From positions 1-49,583 of IMG/VR virus record IMGVR_UViG_3300030331_002167: a stretch of 49,583 nucleotides of DNA; one strand, given 5' to 3'. The notes beneath the pieces were generated by a model. It worked only from the letters and a program-made list of their open reading frames with translations, made no database searches and had not been told where the DNA came from. A program made the position numbers and the translations under genes. This DNA is from a virus. Shown here in pieces: positions 30,893 to 41,037 of the stretch; position 1 is the first letter of the stretch, and the number at the start of each line of letters is the position of its first letter.

Positions 30893-32038
30893 ATGGGACT
30901 AATAACAGAAACTAATTATCAATATTATCAAGGAAGTCAATTGTTTTTAGGCAGCGGTGTTGCTGGTCAAAAACTTGAATGTACTTTTGATATTGTGTTG
31001 AACGATGCTGTAGATTCAATAAGAAATTATATAGTAGAAATAAGACCTGACACTGCTCAAGATTATTCTCCTTATACAGGTAGTACATATAGTTTGGTAG
31101 GCTATAATAAAATAGAAATATTAGGTTCAATACCTACAACAACTAGTATTAGAGTTAGAGCTATAGACAAGGCTAGATGGAACAATTATGGTGGATATGA
31201 ATATGTACCATTAAGTGAGATAGTTACTAATTTTATGAACATATATGTAGGTAGTAGTAATATAATATCTAGCGCTAGACGATCTGATGTAATATTTCAT
31301 GCTAAACGAGCATTACAAGAATTTAGTTATGACACTTTAAAAAGTGTAAAATCTCAAGAACTTACAATACCTCACAATTTAACATTGCCGATACCTCAAG
31401 ACTATGTAAATTATGTGCAATTGTCTTGGATAGATCAAGCTGGCGTAAAACATATTATATATCCAATAAATGATTTAAGTAGTAATCCTACACCTATTCT
31501 TCAAGACAAAGAAGGTATACCTACACAAGATAATTACGGTAATAATTTAGAAGCTGCTCAATCATTAACTAGTGACCGTTGGAGCAGAACAAACGATAGA
31601 GATCTTACAGGTGAAATATTTTTAGATGAAGAACCTTTTGTTTACGGTTTTGATTGGTGGAAATTATTTTATGGACAAAGATATGGACTTGATCCACAGA
31701 TTAGTCAAAAAAACGGATGGTTTAATATAAACGAAAGAAAAGGAAGTTTTTCATTTAGCAGTGATTTAAGAGATCGATTAATTATATTAGATTATATATC
31801 AGATGGTTTAGCTTATGATGAAGATACTAAAGTACCTAAGATGGCTGAAGAAGCTATGTATATGCAAATTATGTATTCTTTATTATCTACAAGAGCTAAT
31901 ATTCCTGAATATATAATAAATAGATATAGAAGAGAAAAATCTTCTAAATTAAGAAATGCAAAAATAAGATTAAGTAATATTAAATTAGAAGCATTTACTC
32001 AAGTAATGAGAGGTAAATCTAAATGGATTAAACATTAG
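30893..32038 (+). CDS. Head-tail connector / ring protein 2
   Basis: 381 residues. An N-terminal fibronectin-like strand region (residues 1-105, for example TSIRVRARD-like ATTSIRVRAI) precedes the helical ring domain (SSARRSDVIFHAKRALQEFS), and the C-terminus is basic and helical (SSKLRNAKIRLSNIKLEAFT). It starts three bases after the first ring gene and ends three bases before the giant protein. It probably forms the second ring of the neck. Confidence 0.6.
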   Translation: MGLITETNYQYYQGSQLFLGSGVAGQKLECTFDIVLNDAVDSIRNYIVEIRPDTAQDYSPYTGSTYSLVGYNKIEILGSIPTTTSIRVRAIDKARWNNYGGYEYVPLSEIVTNFMNIYVGSSNIISSARRSDVIFHAKRALQEFSYDTLKSVKSQELTIPHNLTLPIPQDYVNYVQLSWIDQAGVKHIIYPINDLSSNPTPILQDKEGIPTQDNYGNNLEAAQSLTSDRWSRTNDRDLTGEIFLDEEPFVYGFDWWKLFYGQRYGLDPQISQKNGWFNINERKGSFSFSSDLRDRLIILDYISDGLAYDEDTKVPKMAEEAMYMQIMYSLLSTRANIPEYIINRYRREKSSKLRNAKIRLSNIKLEAFTQVMRGKSKWIKH

Positions 32039-32040
32039 AT

Positions 32041-35000
32041 ATGGCAGAAAGTAAAAATAATTTTATAAAAGCCAAAATGAATCAAGACCTAGATGATAGG
32101 TTGATTCCAAAAGGTGAATATAGAATAGGTCAAAATGTTACGATAAGTAGATCAGAAGGCGATGATGTAGGTACGTTTCAAAATATACTTGGAAATAATT
32201 TTGTTACCAATTTTAACTTAACAGATTATGCAGGAAGCGCTACTAAGTTAGAAGTTATAGGTTATATAATAGACGAAGTAAATAATTTAGCATATATATT
32301 TTTAACAAATTATACTGACTCTTCTCAAAATAGATTAAGTAACATAGCTCCTTCTAGTTCTTCTCATTTTATAATTTCATATAATTTTAAAACAGATACT
32401 ACTAATGTATTAGTTAGTGGTAGTTTTTTAAATTTCTCTAAAACACATAGAATATATGGAATAAATTTAATAGAAAATTTACTTTTCTTTACAGACTATA
32501 GAAATCAACCAAGAAAAATAAATGTTCAAACAGCTAGTTCTAATCGTAATTATTATAATTCTGAAGATAAAATATCTGTAGCTAAATTTTACCCATCTAA
32601 TCCTTTACAATTTTATAGAGAATATACCTATCTAGCTAGTGCTAACTCTGGCGGCGGCGAGACAGCCGCGCCTTCTGATACTCTTACACTTGATCTAAAA
32701 GGAACACCTGAAGAAGCTGGATTATTTGTAGGTATGGCAGTTAGTCTTGGTAGTGTAGGTGCAGTAGGTATTAATGTTTATATAGAAAGCATTTCCGCAG
32801 TAAATAAACAAATTACTTTAAATTCTACTCAGACCTGGAATAAAAATCAGCCTATAACTTTTACAGAGTACGGACTAAAAAGTTGTGGCTCTAAATTTTT
32901 GCCAGTAATATATGAAGGTTTTATTAAATCTGTTGAAGATTCGGCCGCGGGAGAATATATTTTAGAAGATGTTAATGGAGTTAAACCCCAGTTAGAAGGT
33001 GTAGATAATACCTATGCTGATTCTAAAATTTATATAGCAAGTGCAGGCAGTAGTGAACCTATAGTTACTGTAGAACAAAATGCTAAAATAACTACTTACG
33101 ATAACACTAATGGTGAAATAAAAATTGAAGATTCAACTGGCGCTATAACTAATTTAAGTGCAAGTGATCAAGTTAAAATATACAGAGAAAATCCTAATTA
33201 CAATGCTAATTTCTCTGGAGATACTGAGTTTTTAAAAGATAAATTTATAAGATTTTCCTATAGATATAAATTTGATGATAATGAATATTCATTAATAGCT
33301 CCATTTACTCAAATAGCTTTTATACCTCAGAACTTTGGAAGCTTTATATTAAATGAAGAAGAAAAAGCAGGTAAAACTTCTGTTATTAATTTCTTTGAAA
33401 ATAATATCGACTGTGTAGACCTTCAGATACGAACTCCTTTTGAACAAGGAAATTATGATGGAAGATCGTGGAATCAAACAATAGATGCTTTAAATATAAA
33501 AGAAATAGAAATTTTATGTAAATTTTCTAATGAAAATACTATAAAAGTTATAGACGTTTTAGATCAAGCATTTATAAGTAGTTTGTCAAACAACGGTGAT
33601 GATTCTTATATTAAATATACATATAAATCTACTAAACCTATACGAGTATTACCAGAAAAAGATATTACTAGAGTATATGATAAAACACCAGTAAGAGCTT
33701 TTGCTCAAGAAGTTACAGGTAATAGAGTTATGTATGGTAATTATATAGATAAACATACTTCTCCTCTTAGTTTGGATTTTAAATTAAGCGTAGGTAATAA
33801 AATAGATATTCCTCTTTCTCAAGATAAAAGAACTTTAATTAATCATAATTTAAAAGAAAATAGAAATTATCAAGTAGGTATTGTTTTGTCAGATAGATAT
33901 GGTAGACAATCTGATGTAATTTTATCTAGCATACAAGGTTTTTTAGATTTATCAGGAACCGCTTTTGGATCTTCAACTTTATACAATCCTTATTCAGATA
34001 AAATTTCATTATCTGTTACTAATGTTTTAAATTTCTTTGGTAAACAAATGGTTTTACTATTAGAAAATGCTATACCAGAAACTTTATCACAACCAGGTTA
34101 TCCAGGTTTATACTCGCCTATTGGTCAAGTTCAAACTTTAGAAATAACTGGTCCTTCTAGTGACCCTGGAGGTGCTGGTTTTACTGCTGGAGATATAGCG
34201 ACTGGAGTTTACGATGGAAATACTATACAAATAGAAGTTACGGAAGTAGATGAAGGTGCCATAACAAATTTTACAATAATAGATCAAAGCGTTTCTGATA
34301 TAGGTTTTTCAATAGGTCAAGTCGTAAGTTTTTCTTCTGAAGAGTCTACTATACCTTGTGAGATGACTGTTATTAAATTAAGAAAAGCAAATCCATTAGG
34401 TTGGTATACTTATAAAATAGTTGTTAACCAACAGCAACAAGAATATTACAATGTTTATATACCTAGTTCTTATCGAGACAATACTCCTGATTATAGTGAT
34501 TTAAATAGTTATTTTTCATTAGTTAATGATAACATAAATAAAGTACCTAAAGATTTATCTAATGTTGGGCCAGAAGAAAAAGAGTTTAGATCTTCAGTTC
34601 AACTTTTTCCTAGAGTAAATCCTTCAGAACAAACTTTTAATAACGTTACTGCAAAAGATAGTTTTTTTATTGCACCGTTAAGAAAGTCAGATGAAGTAAG
34701 TTCTATAATATATAACTCTCAATTTAATAATACTTCAGGTAATTTTGTAGGTACAGAAATAGATGTTACTAAAGTTTACAAAGGAAAATCTGCTGCATTA
34801 GCACAGGTATCTAATAATAAGTTATTTGGACTAACTGCATCGAACTTTGATACTTTAGGAGTTTATGAGACAGATCCTTTTATTTCTAATTTAGATATAT
34901 ATTATGAAACCTCTACAAGTGGATTTATATCAGAACTTAATAAAGACATAAACTCAGGCAATTTAGGTCCAGTATCATTAAATCTAATAGAGGTATTAGA

Positions 35001-36597
35001 CTTTTTTGAAAACACAGAACCTTATGGTATAGGGAATGGAACTGCAGAATTGCCAGAGTTTGGTACTGTTATATACACTGTAGAGTTAATAGATAAAGAC
35101 GGCGTGCCGATAGTTAGTACGTTTAACGAGTGTATATTAACTTCTGTTTTTTCTTCTTTAAATCCTAGTACTAATATATCTAATTTATTTACTTTAATTA
35201 GGCAAATTGATAATTCAAGTGGTTCGCCTGTATTTACAGGAAGGTTTGATATTTACACTAATGAATATAGATATATAGGAATAGGTCAAAATATAACTTT
35301 TAATTTTACTGCAACAGCTAATTCTGTTACTAATAACACCTTGAGTTTTACTGGGCCAATGAGTAATATTCAACCTCAATATAATCAACAAGCAAACCCA
35401 GGAGCAACACAGTTAGGTAATGATTTTATACCTATAAGCGTAGAGCCTTATGGTCAATATAGTAGGCAAACAAGTACGGGTGAATCTTTAAGACCTAAAG
35501 ATTACACTACAAACCCAGGTGATAATATAGCTGTTCAAGGTATAGGTGAATTTGGTTCAATACCTTTAATATATACAACTAGCGGAGCTGGTATACAACT
35601 TCCGAAAAATGTAAATGGAATAGGCGGATTGTCTCTTGATCCTGATTATTTTAATGATCAATATTCAATACAAAATTATAAGCTTCAAAATAATGGATCA
35701 ACACCTACTGTAAATTTAGGTAGAAATGTATATTCTCCATACATATCATATGGTGGAATAGGAGACATTCCAGATAACACAGGCTCTGGAAGTATTTCTT
35801 CTGGTAATTCAGCTATTTATTGGTGGAGAAAACTTCTTGGTTTTGATGATCCTTCAACTAGGGCTGATTTTGATAATTATCCTTTTCAAGAGATTAGTCA
35901 AATCGTAAACACAAGCACTAGCGTTTATAACAATAAACTTCCCTCTTGGAAAGCTATTGAAGATACTCCAGATCAATTAATATCAGGCAATCAATCTGCT
36001 TTTTACTCTTTAGTTGATTATTCTTCCCACGCAAATGCTGGAGACCCTGATTACGGACCTTGGAGGATATTAGAACAAAATCAAAATGTTTCTAAATTTA
36101 TAAACAATAATGGTGGTACAGGTTTTTTAAATGGAACTTTAAATACTAATTTTTATCAAGATGATTTAACATATTCACTTTCAGACTTGCATTTACCTAC
36201 AGGTAATATATTTACAGACCCTCTTAATCCAACAGGTAGATTTCCAGATCCTAATAACGAAATAGCAGATCAACTAGATTTTATAGTTAATATTAATAAT
36301 AATGGTGAAATTATTATTGTTGATGGAGCTTTACAACAAAAATTTGGTATTAATGGAAGTAAAGTTGATTTAATTCCTGATACACAAGCTTTAAATTCTG
36401 GTTTTATACATCAAGGTGGTTTAATAATAAATGATAGAATAGGCCATGGTAATCTTCAGTATATACCTTCTGGTCAATCTTACGGGCCAAAATACGTAGG
36501 TTCCTACGGTATTTTTTGGATAGGATTTAATATAAACGTAACTGATTCTTTTGGAACAACAACAACAATACCTAGAAACATAATAGTAATTTCATAA
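32041..36597 (+). CDS. Giant tail stabilisation / tube-type protein (1518 aa)
   Basis: 1518 residues. The N-terminus (NNFIKAKMNQDLDDRLIPKG, then EYRIGQNVTISRSEGDDVGT) is a signature recognised from the stabilisation/tail protein of crAss-like and other marine podoviruses (recollection). The rest is beta-rich with many N/D/G/S turns, including a GAGFTAGD turn about residue 715. It has no membrane helix. It probably forms or braces the tail hub with the ring proteins just upstream. The next gene starts with a one-base gap. Confidence 0.7.
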   Translation: MAESKNNFIKAKMNQDLDDRLIPKGEYRIGQNVTISRSEGDDVGTFQNILGNNFVTNFNLTDYAGSATKLEVIGYIIDEVNNLAYIFLTNYTDSSQNRLSNIAPSSSSHFIISYNFKTDTTNVLVSGSFLNFSKTHRIYGINLIENLLFFTDYRNQPRKINVQTASSNRNYYNSEDKISVAKFYPSNPLQFYREYTYLASANSGGGETAAPSDTLTLDLKGTPEEAGLFVGMAVSLGSVGAVGINVYIESISAVNKQITLNSTQTWNKNQPITFTEYGLKSCGSKFLPVIYEGFIKSVEDSAAGEYILEDVNGVKPQLEGVDNTYADSKIYIASAGSSEPIVTVEQNAKITTYDNTNGEIKIEDSTGAITNLSASDQVKIYRENPNYNANFSGDTEFLKDKFIRFSYRYKFDDNEYSLIAPFTQIAFIPQNFGSFILNEEEKAGKTSVINFFENNIDCVDLQIRTPFEQGNYDGRSWNQTIDALNIKEIEILCKFSNENTIKVIDVLDQAFISSLSNNGDDSYIKYTYKSTKPIRVLPEKDITRVYDKTPVRAFAQEVTGNRVMYGNYIDKHTSPLSLDFKLSVGNKIDIPLSQDKRTLINHNLKENRNYQVGIVLSDRYGRQSDVILSSIQGFLDLSGTAFGSSTLYNPYSDKISLSVTNVLNFFGKQMVLLLENAIPETLSQPGYPGLYSPIGQVQTLEITGPSSDPGGAGFTAGDIATGVYDGNTIQIEVTEVDEGAITNFTIIDQSVSDIGFSIGQVVSFSSEESTIPCEMTVIKLRKANPLGWYTYKIVVNQQQQEYYNVYIPSSYRDNTPDYSDLNSYFSLVNDNINKVPKDLSNVGPEEKEFRSSVQLFPRVNPSEQTFNNVTAKDSFFIAPLRKSDEVSSIIYNSQFNNTSGNFVGTEIDVTKVYKGKSAALAQVSNNKLFGLTASNFDTLGVYETDPFISNLDIYYETSTSGFISELNKDINSGNLGPVSLNLIEVLDFFENTEPYGIGNGTAELPEFGTVIYTVELIDKDGVPIVSTFNECILTSVFSSLNPSTNISNLFTLIRQIDNSSGSPVFTGRFDIYTNEYRYIGIGQNITFNFTATANSVTNNTLSFTGPMSNIQPQYNQQANPGATQLGNDFIPISVEPYGQYSRQTSTGESLRPKDYTTNPGDNIAVQGIGEFGSIPLIYTTSGAGIQLPKNVNGIGGLSLDPDYFNDQYSIQNYKLQNNGSTPTVNLGRNVYSPYISYGGIGDIPDNTGSGSISSGNSAIYWWRKLLGFDDPSTRADFDNYPFQEISQIVNTSTSVYNNKLPSWKAIEDTPDQLISGNQSAFYSLVDYSSHANAGDPDYGPWRILEQNQNVSKFINNNGGTGFLNGTLNTNFYQDDLTYSLSDLHLPTGNIFTDPLNPTGRFPDPNNEIADQLDFIVNINNNGEIIIVDGALQQKFGINGSKVDLIPDTQALNSGFIHQGGLIINDRIGHGNLQYIPSGQSYGPKYVGSYGIFWIGFNINVTDSFGTTTTIPRNIIVIS

Positions 36598-36598
36598 T

Positions 36599-38344
36599 AT
36601 GGCAGCAAGAGTACCTATAAGTTATTATAATTCTTTTTGGATAAAAAAGACAGGTTCAGCAGTAACAGAAACTGATGAAAACACAGATTATTGGTTTCCA
36701 GTTTGGCCTGGTATATTCTTTTCGCCGTATAATACTGGTACTTTTCCTATCAATGCTGAGGTTTCAGATCAAGAAGTAGGTAACAGAAATTGGTTTGTAG
36801 AAGAAGCTAGAATTAAAGGAGGATTTAATAATACAAGTGTAGACTTTGGCGTAAAAGCATACCTAAATGAAGACAATCCTGTACAATTAAATAGATTTAA
36901 TTCTATAATATATTCAGGTGTTTTTAACTCTAGAACTGGTTTTAATGAAACAAACGTATTTTCAGTTGGAGAAACTATAAGTACTTCTTTAGACCCTAGC
37001 CATGGTTCTATACAAAGGTTATACGCGTTAAATAATGATTTAACAATATTTCAAGAAAATAAAGTAAGTAGATCTTTAATAGATAAAGATGCTATATATT
37101 CTGCTGAAGGTGGCCAAACTCAAGTTAGTTCTTTAACTCAAGTAATAGGTCAAAACGTACCTTACTTAGGTAATTATGGAATTAGTAAAAATCCAGAAAG
37201 CTTTGGTACTTTTGGTTTTAGAAGATATTTTGCTGATAAATATAGAGGTAAAGTGATGAGACTTTCACGAGATGGCTTAACTGAAATTTCTAGTTATGGA
37301 ATGAATGATTTTTTTAGAGATCAATCTGAATTAATAAGTGATGATTTCAAAAGATATAACGTAGTAACAAGTACAGCAAGTGGTACAGGTTTTACTAATT
37401 CTATTGTAGTTACAGCAGCTAATATAGCAAATTTAGAATATGGTATGACAGCTTCTATAGCTGGGTTAATAACTACAGCTTATATAACAGGTTTAGACAT
37501 GAGCACTAATACGGTCACATTATCTGAGCGTGTTACTATACCATCTTCAGATGAAGGAAAAATAGAAGTAACTTTTTTTAAGTTTGTTAAAGATACTATA
37601 GAAGGAACATTTGATGTAAGAGACAGAGTATATACACTTTCGTATCAACAAGCTTTAACTAATATTGCCTCTACTGAAGAGTTTACGTTTTTAAATGAAC
37701 CATTTGAAATAAAAAACACTTCAACATTAGTTTTTGATGACACGGTTAATGGTTGGGCTAGTTACTATACTTATAGACCTAACATTATGTTTAGTTCTAA
37801 AAACAACTTTTATTCTTTTAAAAATGGTTCTTTATGGAAACATTACGATCAAAGTGTGATTAATAATAGAGGAGTGTTTTATAATGTTAGTAATCCAGCT
37901 AGTATAGTGTTTACTATAAATGATATGCCTTCTATAAAAAAAGTATTTCAAACTGTTAATTATGAAGGTGATAATGGCTTTCAAATTAATTTCTTTAGAT
38001 CAGATTTTCAACGTATAGATCCTTTTCCTAATTCAAATCCAGTTTCTTATGGAGAAGAATATCAAGATATTACTAGTTTAATTCGTAGTTACGATCAAGG
38101 ATTATATAATGATCCTATTACAGGTCAACCAATGCATGCTGGTTTTAATAGAAAAGAAAATTTATACACGGCTAACTTAGTTAACAATAGTACAGTTAAA
38201 CAAGGAGAAATAATATTTGGTAGTGATATATCTGGTATAAAAGGTTATTTTGCTACAGTAAAAATATCAACAGACAATTACACTGACGTAGGTGGTTTAA
38301 AAGAACTATGGAGTGTAGGAACAAAATTTGTACAATCATCTTAA
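36599..38344 (+). CDS. Tail hub / stabilisation-associated protein (581 aa)
   Basis: 581 residues, beta-rich. Around residues 66-90 (WFVEEARIKGGFNNTSVDFG) and 180-235 (VSRSLIDKDAIYSAEGGQTQ, YFADKYRGKVMRLSRDGLTE) lies a segment known from tail proteins of marine Bacteroidota phages (recollection). Its start one base after the giant gene suggests the two act together in the tail hub, and they might represent one split ancestral protein. No enzyme motif. Confidence 0.65.
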   Translation: MAARVPISYYNSFWIKKTGSAVTETDENTDYWFPVWPGIFFSPYNTGTFPINAEVSDQEVGNRNWFVEEARIKGGFNNTSVDFGVKAYLNEDNPVQLNRFNSIIYSGVFNSRTGFNETNVFSVGETISTSLDPSHGSIQRLYALNNDLTIFQENKVSRSLIDKDAIYSAEGGQTQVSSLTQVIGQNVPYLGNYGISKNPESFGTFGFRRYFADKYRGKVMRLSRDGLTEISSYGMNDFFRDQSELISDDFKRYNVVTSTASGTGFTNSIVVTAANIANLEYGMTASIAGLITTAYITGLDMSTNTVTLSERVTIPSSDEGKIEVTFFKFVKDTIEGTFDVRDRVYTLSYQQALTNIASTEEFTFLNEPFEIKNTSTLVFDDTVNGWASYYTYRPNIMFSSKNNFYSFKNGSLWKHYDQSVINNRGVFYNVSNPASIVFTINDMPSIKKVFQTVNYEGDNGFQINFFRSDFQRIDPFPNSNPVSYGEEYQDITSLIRSYDQGLYNDPITGQPMHAGFNRKENLYTANLVNNSTVKQGEIIFGSDISGIKGYFATVKISTDNYTDVGGLKELWSVGTKFVQSS

Positions 38345-38354
38345 AAAATATAAT

Positions 38355-39035
38355 ATGGCAATACCTTTAATAATTCCAGCACTAGCTGTAGGAGGTCAAC
38401 TAATTAACGGCATTATGGCTCAGAATAAAGCTAATCAAGCTAAGCTTGATGCTCAAACTTTAGCTGACGATATTACAAGATTAGAAAATAATAGAGTGCC
38501 TATTGAAAATCCTTATGCAGGTGCTACTGATTTATCTGGAACTTTACGTAATCCTTATGCTAACTTAGGTGTTGCTACTCAAGCGGCTGAAATGCAAGCA
38601 GAAGAAGCTGATCAAGCTTTAGCAAACACATTAGATGCGATGAGAGCTGGAGGTTTTGGAGCGGGTGGTGCAACAGCTTTAGCACAAGCAGCGGCTAAAT
38701 CTAAACAAGGTATATCGGCAGATATTCAAAAGCAAGAAGCAGCTAATGAAAAATTAAGAGCTGATGGCGAAACTGCATTACAAACTCAAATAATGAATGA
38801 AAAAATAAGGATGCAAAATCTAGATGCTAAAGGCAAAGCGTTCATGTATAAAGAACAAGACAAAAGAGATATGCAGCAATTAGATAGAGCACAAGCATTG
38901 TATGATAATCAATTAGCTCAACAAATGCAATACCAGCAAGATGCTACAGCAGCGTTTACAGGTGCTGCCACTAGTCTTACGCAGTTTGGTATGGCTCCAG
39001 AAAACACTTTTTCAGATAGCTTATTTGGAACATAA
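38355..39035 (+). CDS. Internal / ejection protein (226 aa)
   Basis: The ATG at 38355 is chosen, after the previous stop at 38344. A hydrophobic start (MAIPLIIPALAVGGQLINGI) is followed by a long alanine- and glutamine-rich helical body (ANLGVATQAAEMQAEEADQA, GGATALAQAAAKSKQGISAD). This fits small internal virion/ejection proteins such as T7 gp14 or P22 gp7-like proteins that insert into the envelope during DNA injection. Position before two large internal-type proteins supports it. Confidence 0.65.
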   Translation: MAIPLIIPALAVGGQLINGIMAQNKANQAKLDAQTLADDITRLENNRVPIENPYAGATDLSGTLRNPYANLGVATQAAEMQAEEADQALANTLDAMRAGGFGAGGATALAQAAAKSKQGISADIQKQEAANEKLRADGETALQTQIMNEKIRMQNLDAKGKAFMYKEQDKRDMQQLDRAQALYDNQLAQQMQYQQDATAAFTGAATSLTQFGMAPENTFSDSLFGT

Positions 39036-39044
39036 AACTTAATC

Positions 39045-41027
39045 ATGGGAACATATACACAGCCAACTCAAATATTAGATAAAAGACATTCAGAAGTACA
39101 AAAAGGTTTTGACAACCTAACTAGTCTTCTAGAAGCCCAGCTTGCGGAGAATAAAAAAGAAAAGAAAAAAGAGCTAGAGGAATTAGAAAAACAAAAAAAA
39201 TTAAATGATCTAAGGCAAGTAGATATAGAAGAAATAAGACAAAAGCAAGCTGCGGCTAATTTAAAAATAGTACATAATCTTGGCCCTGATCCAGGTAATA
39301 CTGTAAATATACAAGCTGAAAATGGTAATATTATACCAGTTAATTTAGATGATTTAGAAACACTTAAAAAAGCAGATGAAAATAAAGATCAAGTAATAAG
39401 TGATGAAGAAGCAGAGAAATATAAAATTGGAGACGAAGTATTACAGCTTCAAGAAGATTTTAATATATTTACACCTGAGTTTGAACAAAACATAAAAGAT
39501 AATATTGGAGGTATACAATTTGATATTGAGAGTGATATTAACTTTCTTTATGGAAAGTTAGGCGAATTAGATTATGGAACTGCTGAATATAAAATGACTA
39601 AGCTTAGATTATTAGGAATAATAGAGCAAGCGCCTGTTTTAGTAGGATTGCTTAATAAAACTGCTGAAAATAAAAAAAGTGCCTGGAACATGGATGGCAC
39701 AGTTAAAGATATATATAATACTTCAAATCCTGATATAGAAGGTTTACTCTTAGATGATGGAAAGCCTAACTTTGCATTACGATCTGAAGCTGCACAACAC
39801 ATAATATTTGGTACTAAACAAGGTAGATTTAAATATCATTCTTGGGGCGATGACGGTGTGTTTAATGATACTAGTACTTACATAACTTACGAAAGTCCTG
39901 AACACGGCATATTAAGAATAAGTTATTCAGAATATAAAGACTTGTTAGAAAACGGAGGTAGCTTAGTAGGTACTACGCATAGAGGTCCTTATAATGAAGT
40001 TAAAGCAGCTATATGGCAAGCGAATAAACACGTTTATAATGAGTTAGTTAAAACAAGTAAACAAGTTGAAGTTGAAGAAACTGAAGATGGAAAAAATAAA
40101 AGAATAAGTCAAACTGTAAAACAATTTGATGAAGCAAACGCTCAATTAGAAGCTGGTATTGCTTCATTTGTTAGAGATGGAGGTTTACAGGGCTTTTCAT
40201 ATTCTCAAAAAAATAGTCTACCTGGTTATAACTATTTACAAAATATTTGGCAAATGGCAGGTGGTAAGGGTTTTTATAATCCTGAAGAAAAGTCTTCTGA
40301 TTCCAAATATGCTAATAAAGAAGAAGAATTAATAGATCTTTTAACCCAGCAAATTAAAAGAGAATATGCATCTCAAACAAAGATAACTAGCTACAATGTA
40401 ACAGAAACACGGGCTGCTAGAGAAAGAATGAAAGAATCTGATAAAGCTGCGCTAGCTGTTGCTATTAGAGATGGAATTAATTTTGTGCCACAAGCAGATG
40501 ACGAAGCTATTGTAGAACAGAATTTTAAAGAAATAAGAAAGTTACTAGACTTAGAACCTGATGCTACATCATTTGATTTAGAAGATGTTAAAAGTAATTT
40601 TAGTAGACTTACTGGACAAGGTCCTACTTCATCTGAAAATGCTAAGTATAAAATAGATAATCTAGCAAGATTTTTAAGTTCTATAAACACTACAGGTGAT
40701 CAAAGTGAATATGCGCAATATTTATCTGGAGCGGATGTGAAGAAATTAATGTTAGAAAAAGATGCAAACGCTGACGTGAGTGGTATAAAAGATGATGTTT
40801 TATATTATGACAAAAATTTAAACGGAGGATATGAACCAGTTGAAAAATTTACAGAATATCATCAATTAGAATCAAGAATACTACAACAAATGAAAAATTC
40901 TCAACTGCCTGGTGCAACTAGAACTAATCCTAATCAACGTAAAATTGATGAAGCTTTGAAGAACGTTAAATTGGTATATACACCGGTTGAGACTATCACT
41001 ACAGAAACATTAGAAGATTTTACTTAA
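39045..41027 (+). CDS. Internal virion protein with EF-hand-like loops (660 aa)
   Basis: 660 residues. A charged coiled-coil N-terminal region (residues 20-75, EKKKELEELEKQKKLNDL) is followed by a calcium-loop-like motif ADENKDQVISDEEAE at about 108-122. Another such loop, DKNLNGGYEPVE, lies near 588-599. The middle is helical with a glycine-containing globular part (ITYESPEHGILRISYSEYKD). It is probably an ejection/internal protein acting with its large neighbour. No catalytic motif recognised. Confidence 0.6.
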   Translation: MGTYTQPTQILDKRHSEVQKGFDNLTSLLEAQLAENKKEKKKELEELEKQKKLNDLRQVDIEEIRQKQAAANLKIVHNLGPDPGNTVNIQAENGNIIPVNLDDLETLKKADENKDQVISDEEAEKYKIGDEVLQLQEDFNIFTPEFEQNIKDNIGGIQFDIESDINFLYGKLGELDYGTAEYKMTKLRLLGIIEQAPVLVGLLNKTAENKKSAWNMDGTVKDIYNTSNPDIEGLLLDDGKPNFALRSEAAQHIIFGTKQGRFKYHSWGDDGVFNDTSTYITYESPEHGILRISYSEYKDLLENGGSLVGTTHRGPYNEVKAAIWQANKHVYNELVKTSKQVEVEETEDGKNKRISQTVKQFDEANAQLEAGIASFVRDGGLQGFSYSQKNSLPGYNYLQNIWQMAGGKGFYNPEEKSSDSKYANKEEELIDLLTQQIKREYASQTKITSYNVTETRAARERMKESDKAALAVAIRDGINFVPQADDEAIVEQNFKEIRKLLDLEPDATSFDLEDVKSNFSRLTGQGPTSSENAKYKIDNLARFLSSINTTGDQSEYAQYLSGADVKKLMLEKDANADVSGIKDDVLYYDKNLNGGYEPVEKFTEYHQLESRILQQMKNSQLPGATRTNPNQRKIDEALKNVKLVYTPVETITTETLEDFT

Positions 41028-41037
41028 ATAAAATTAC

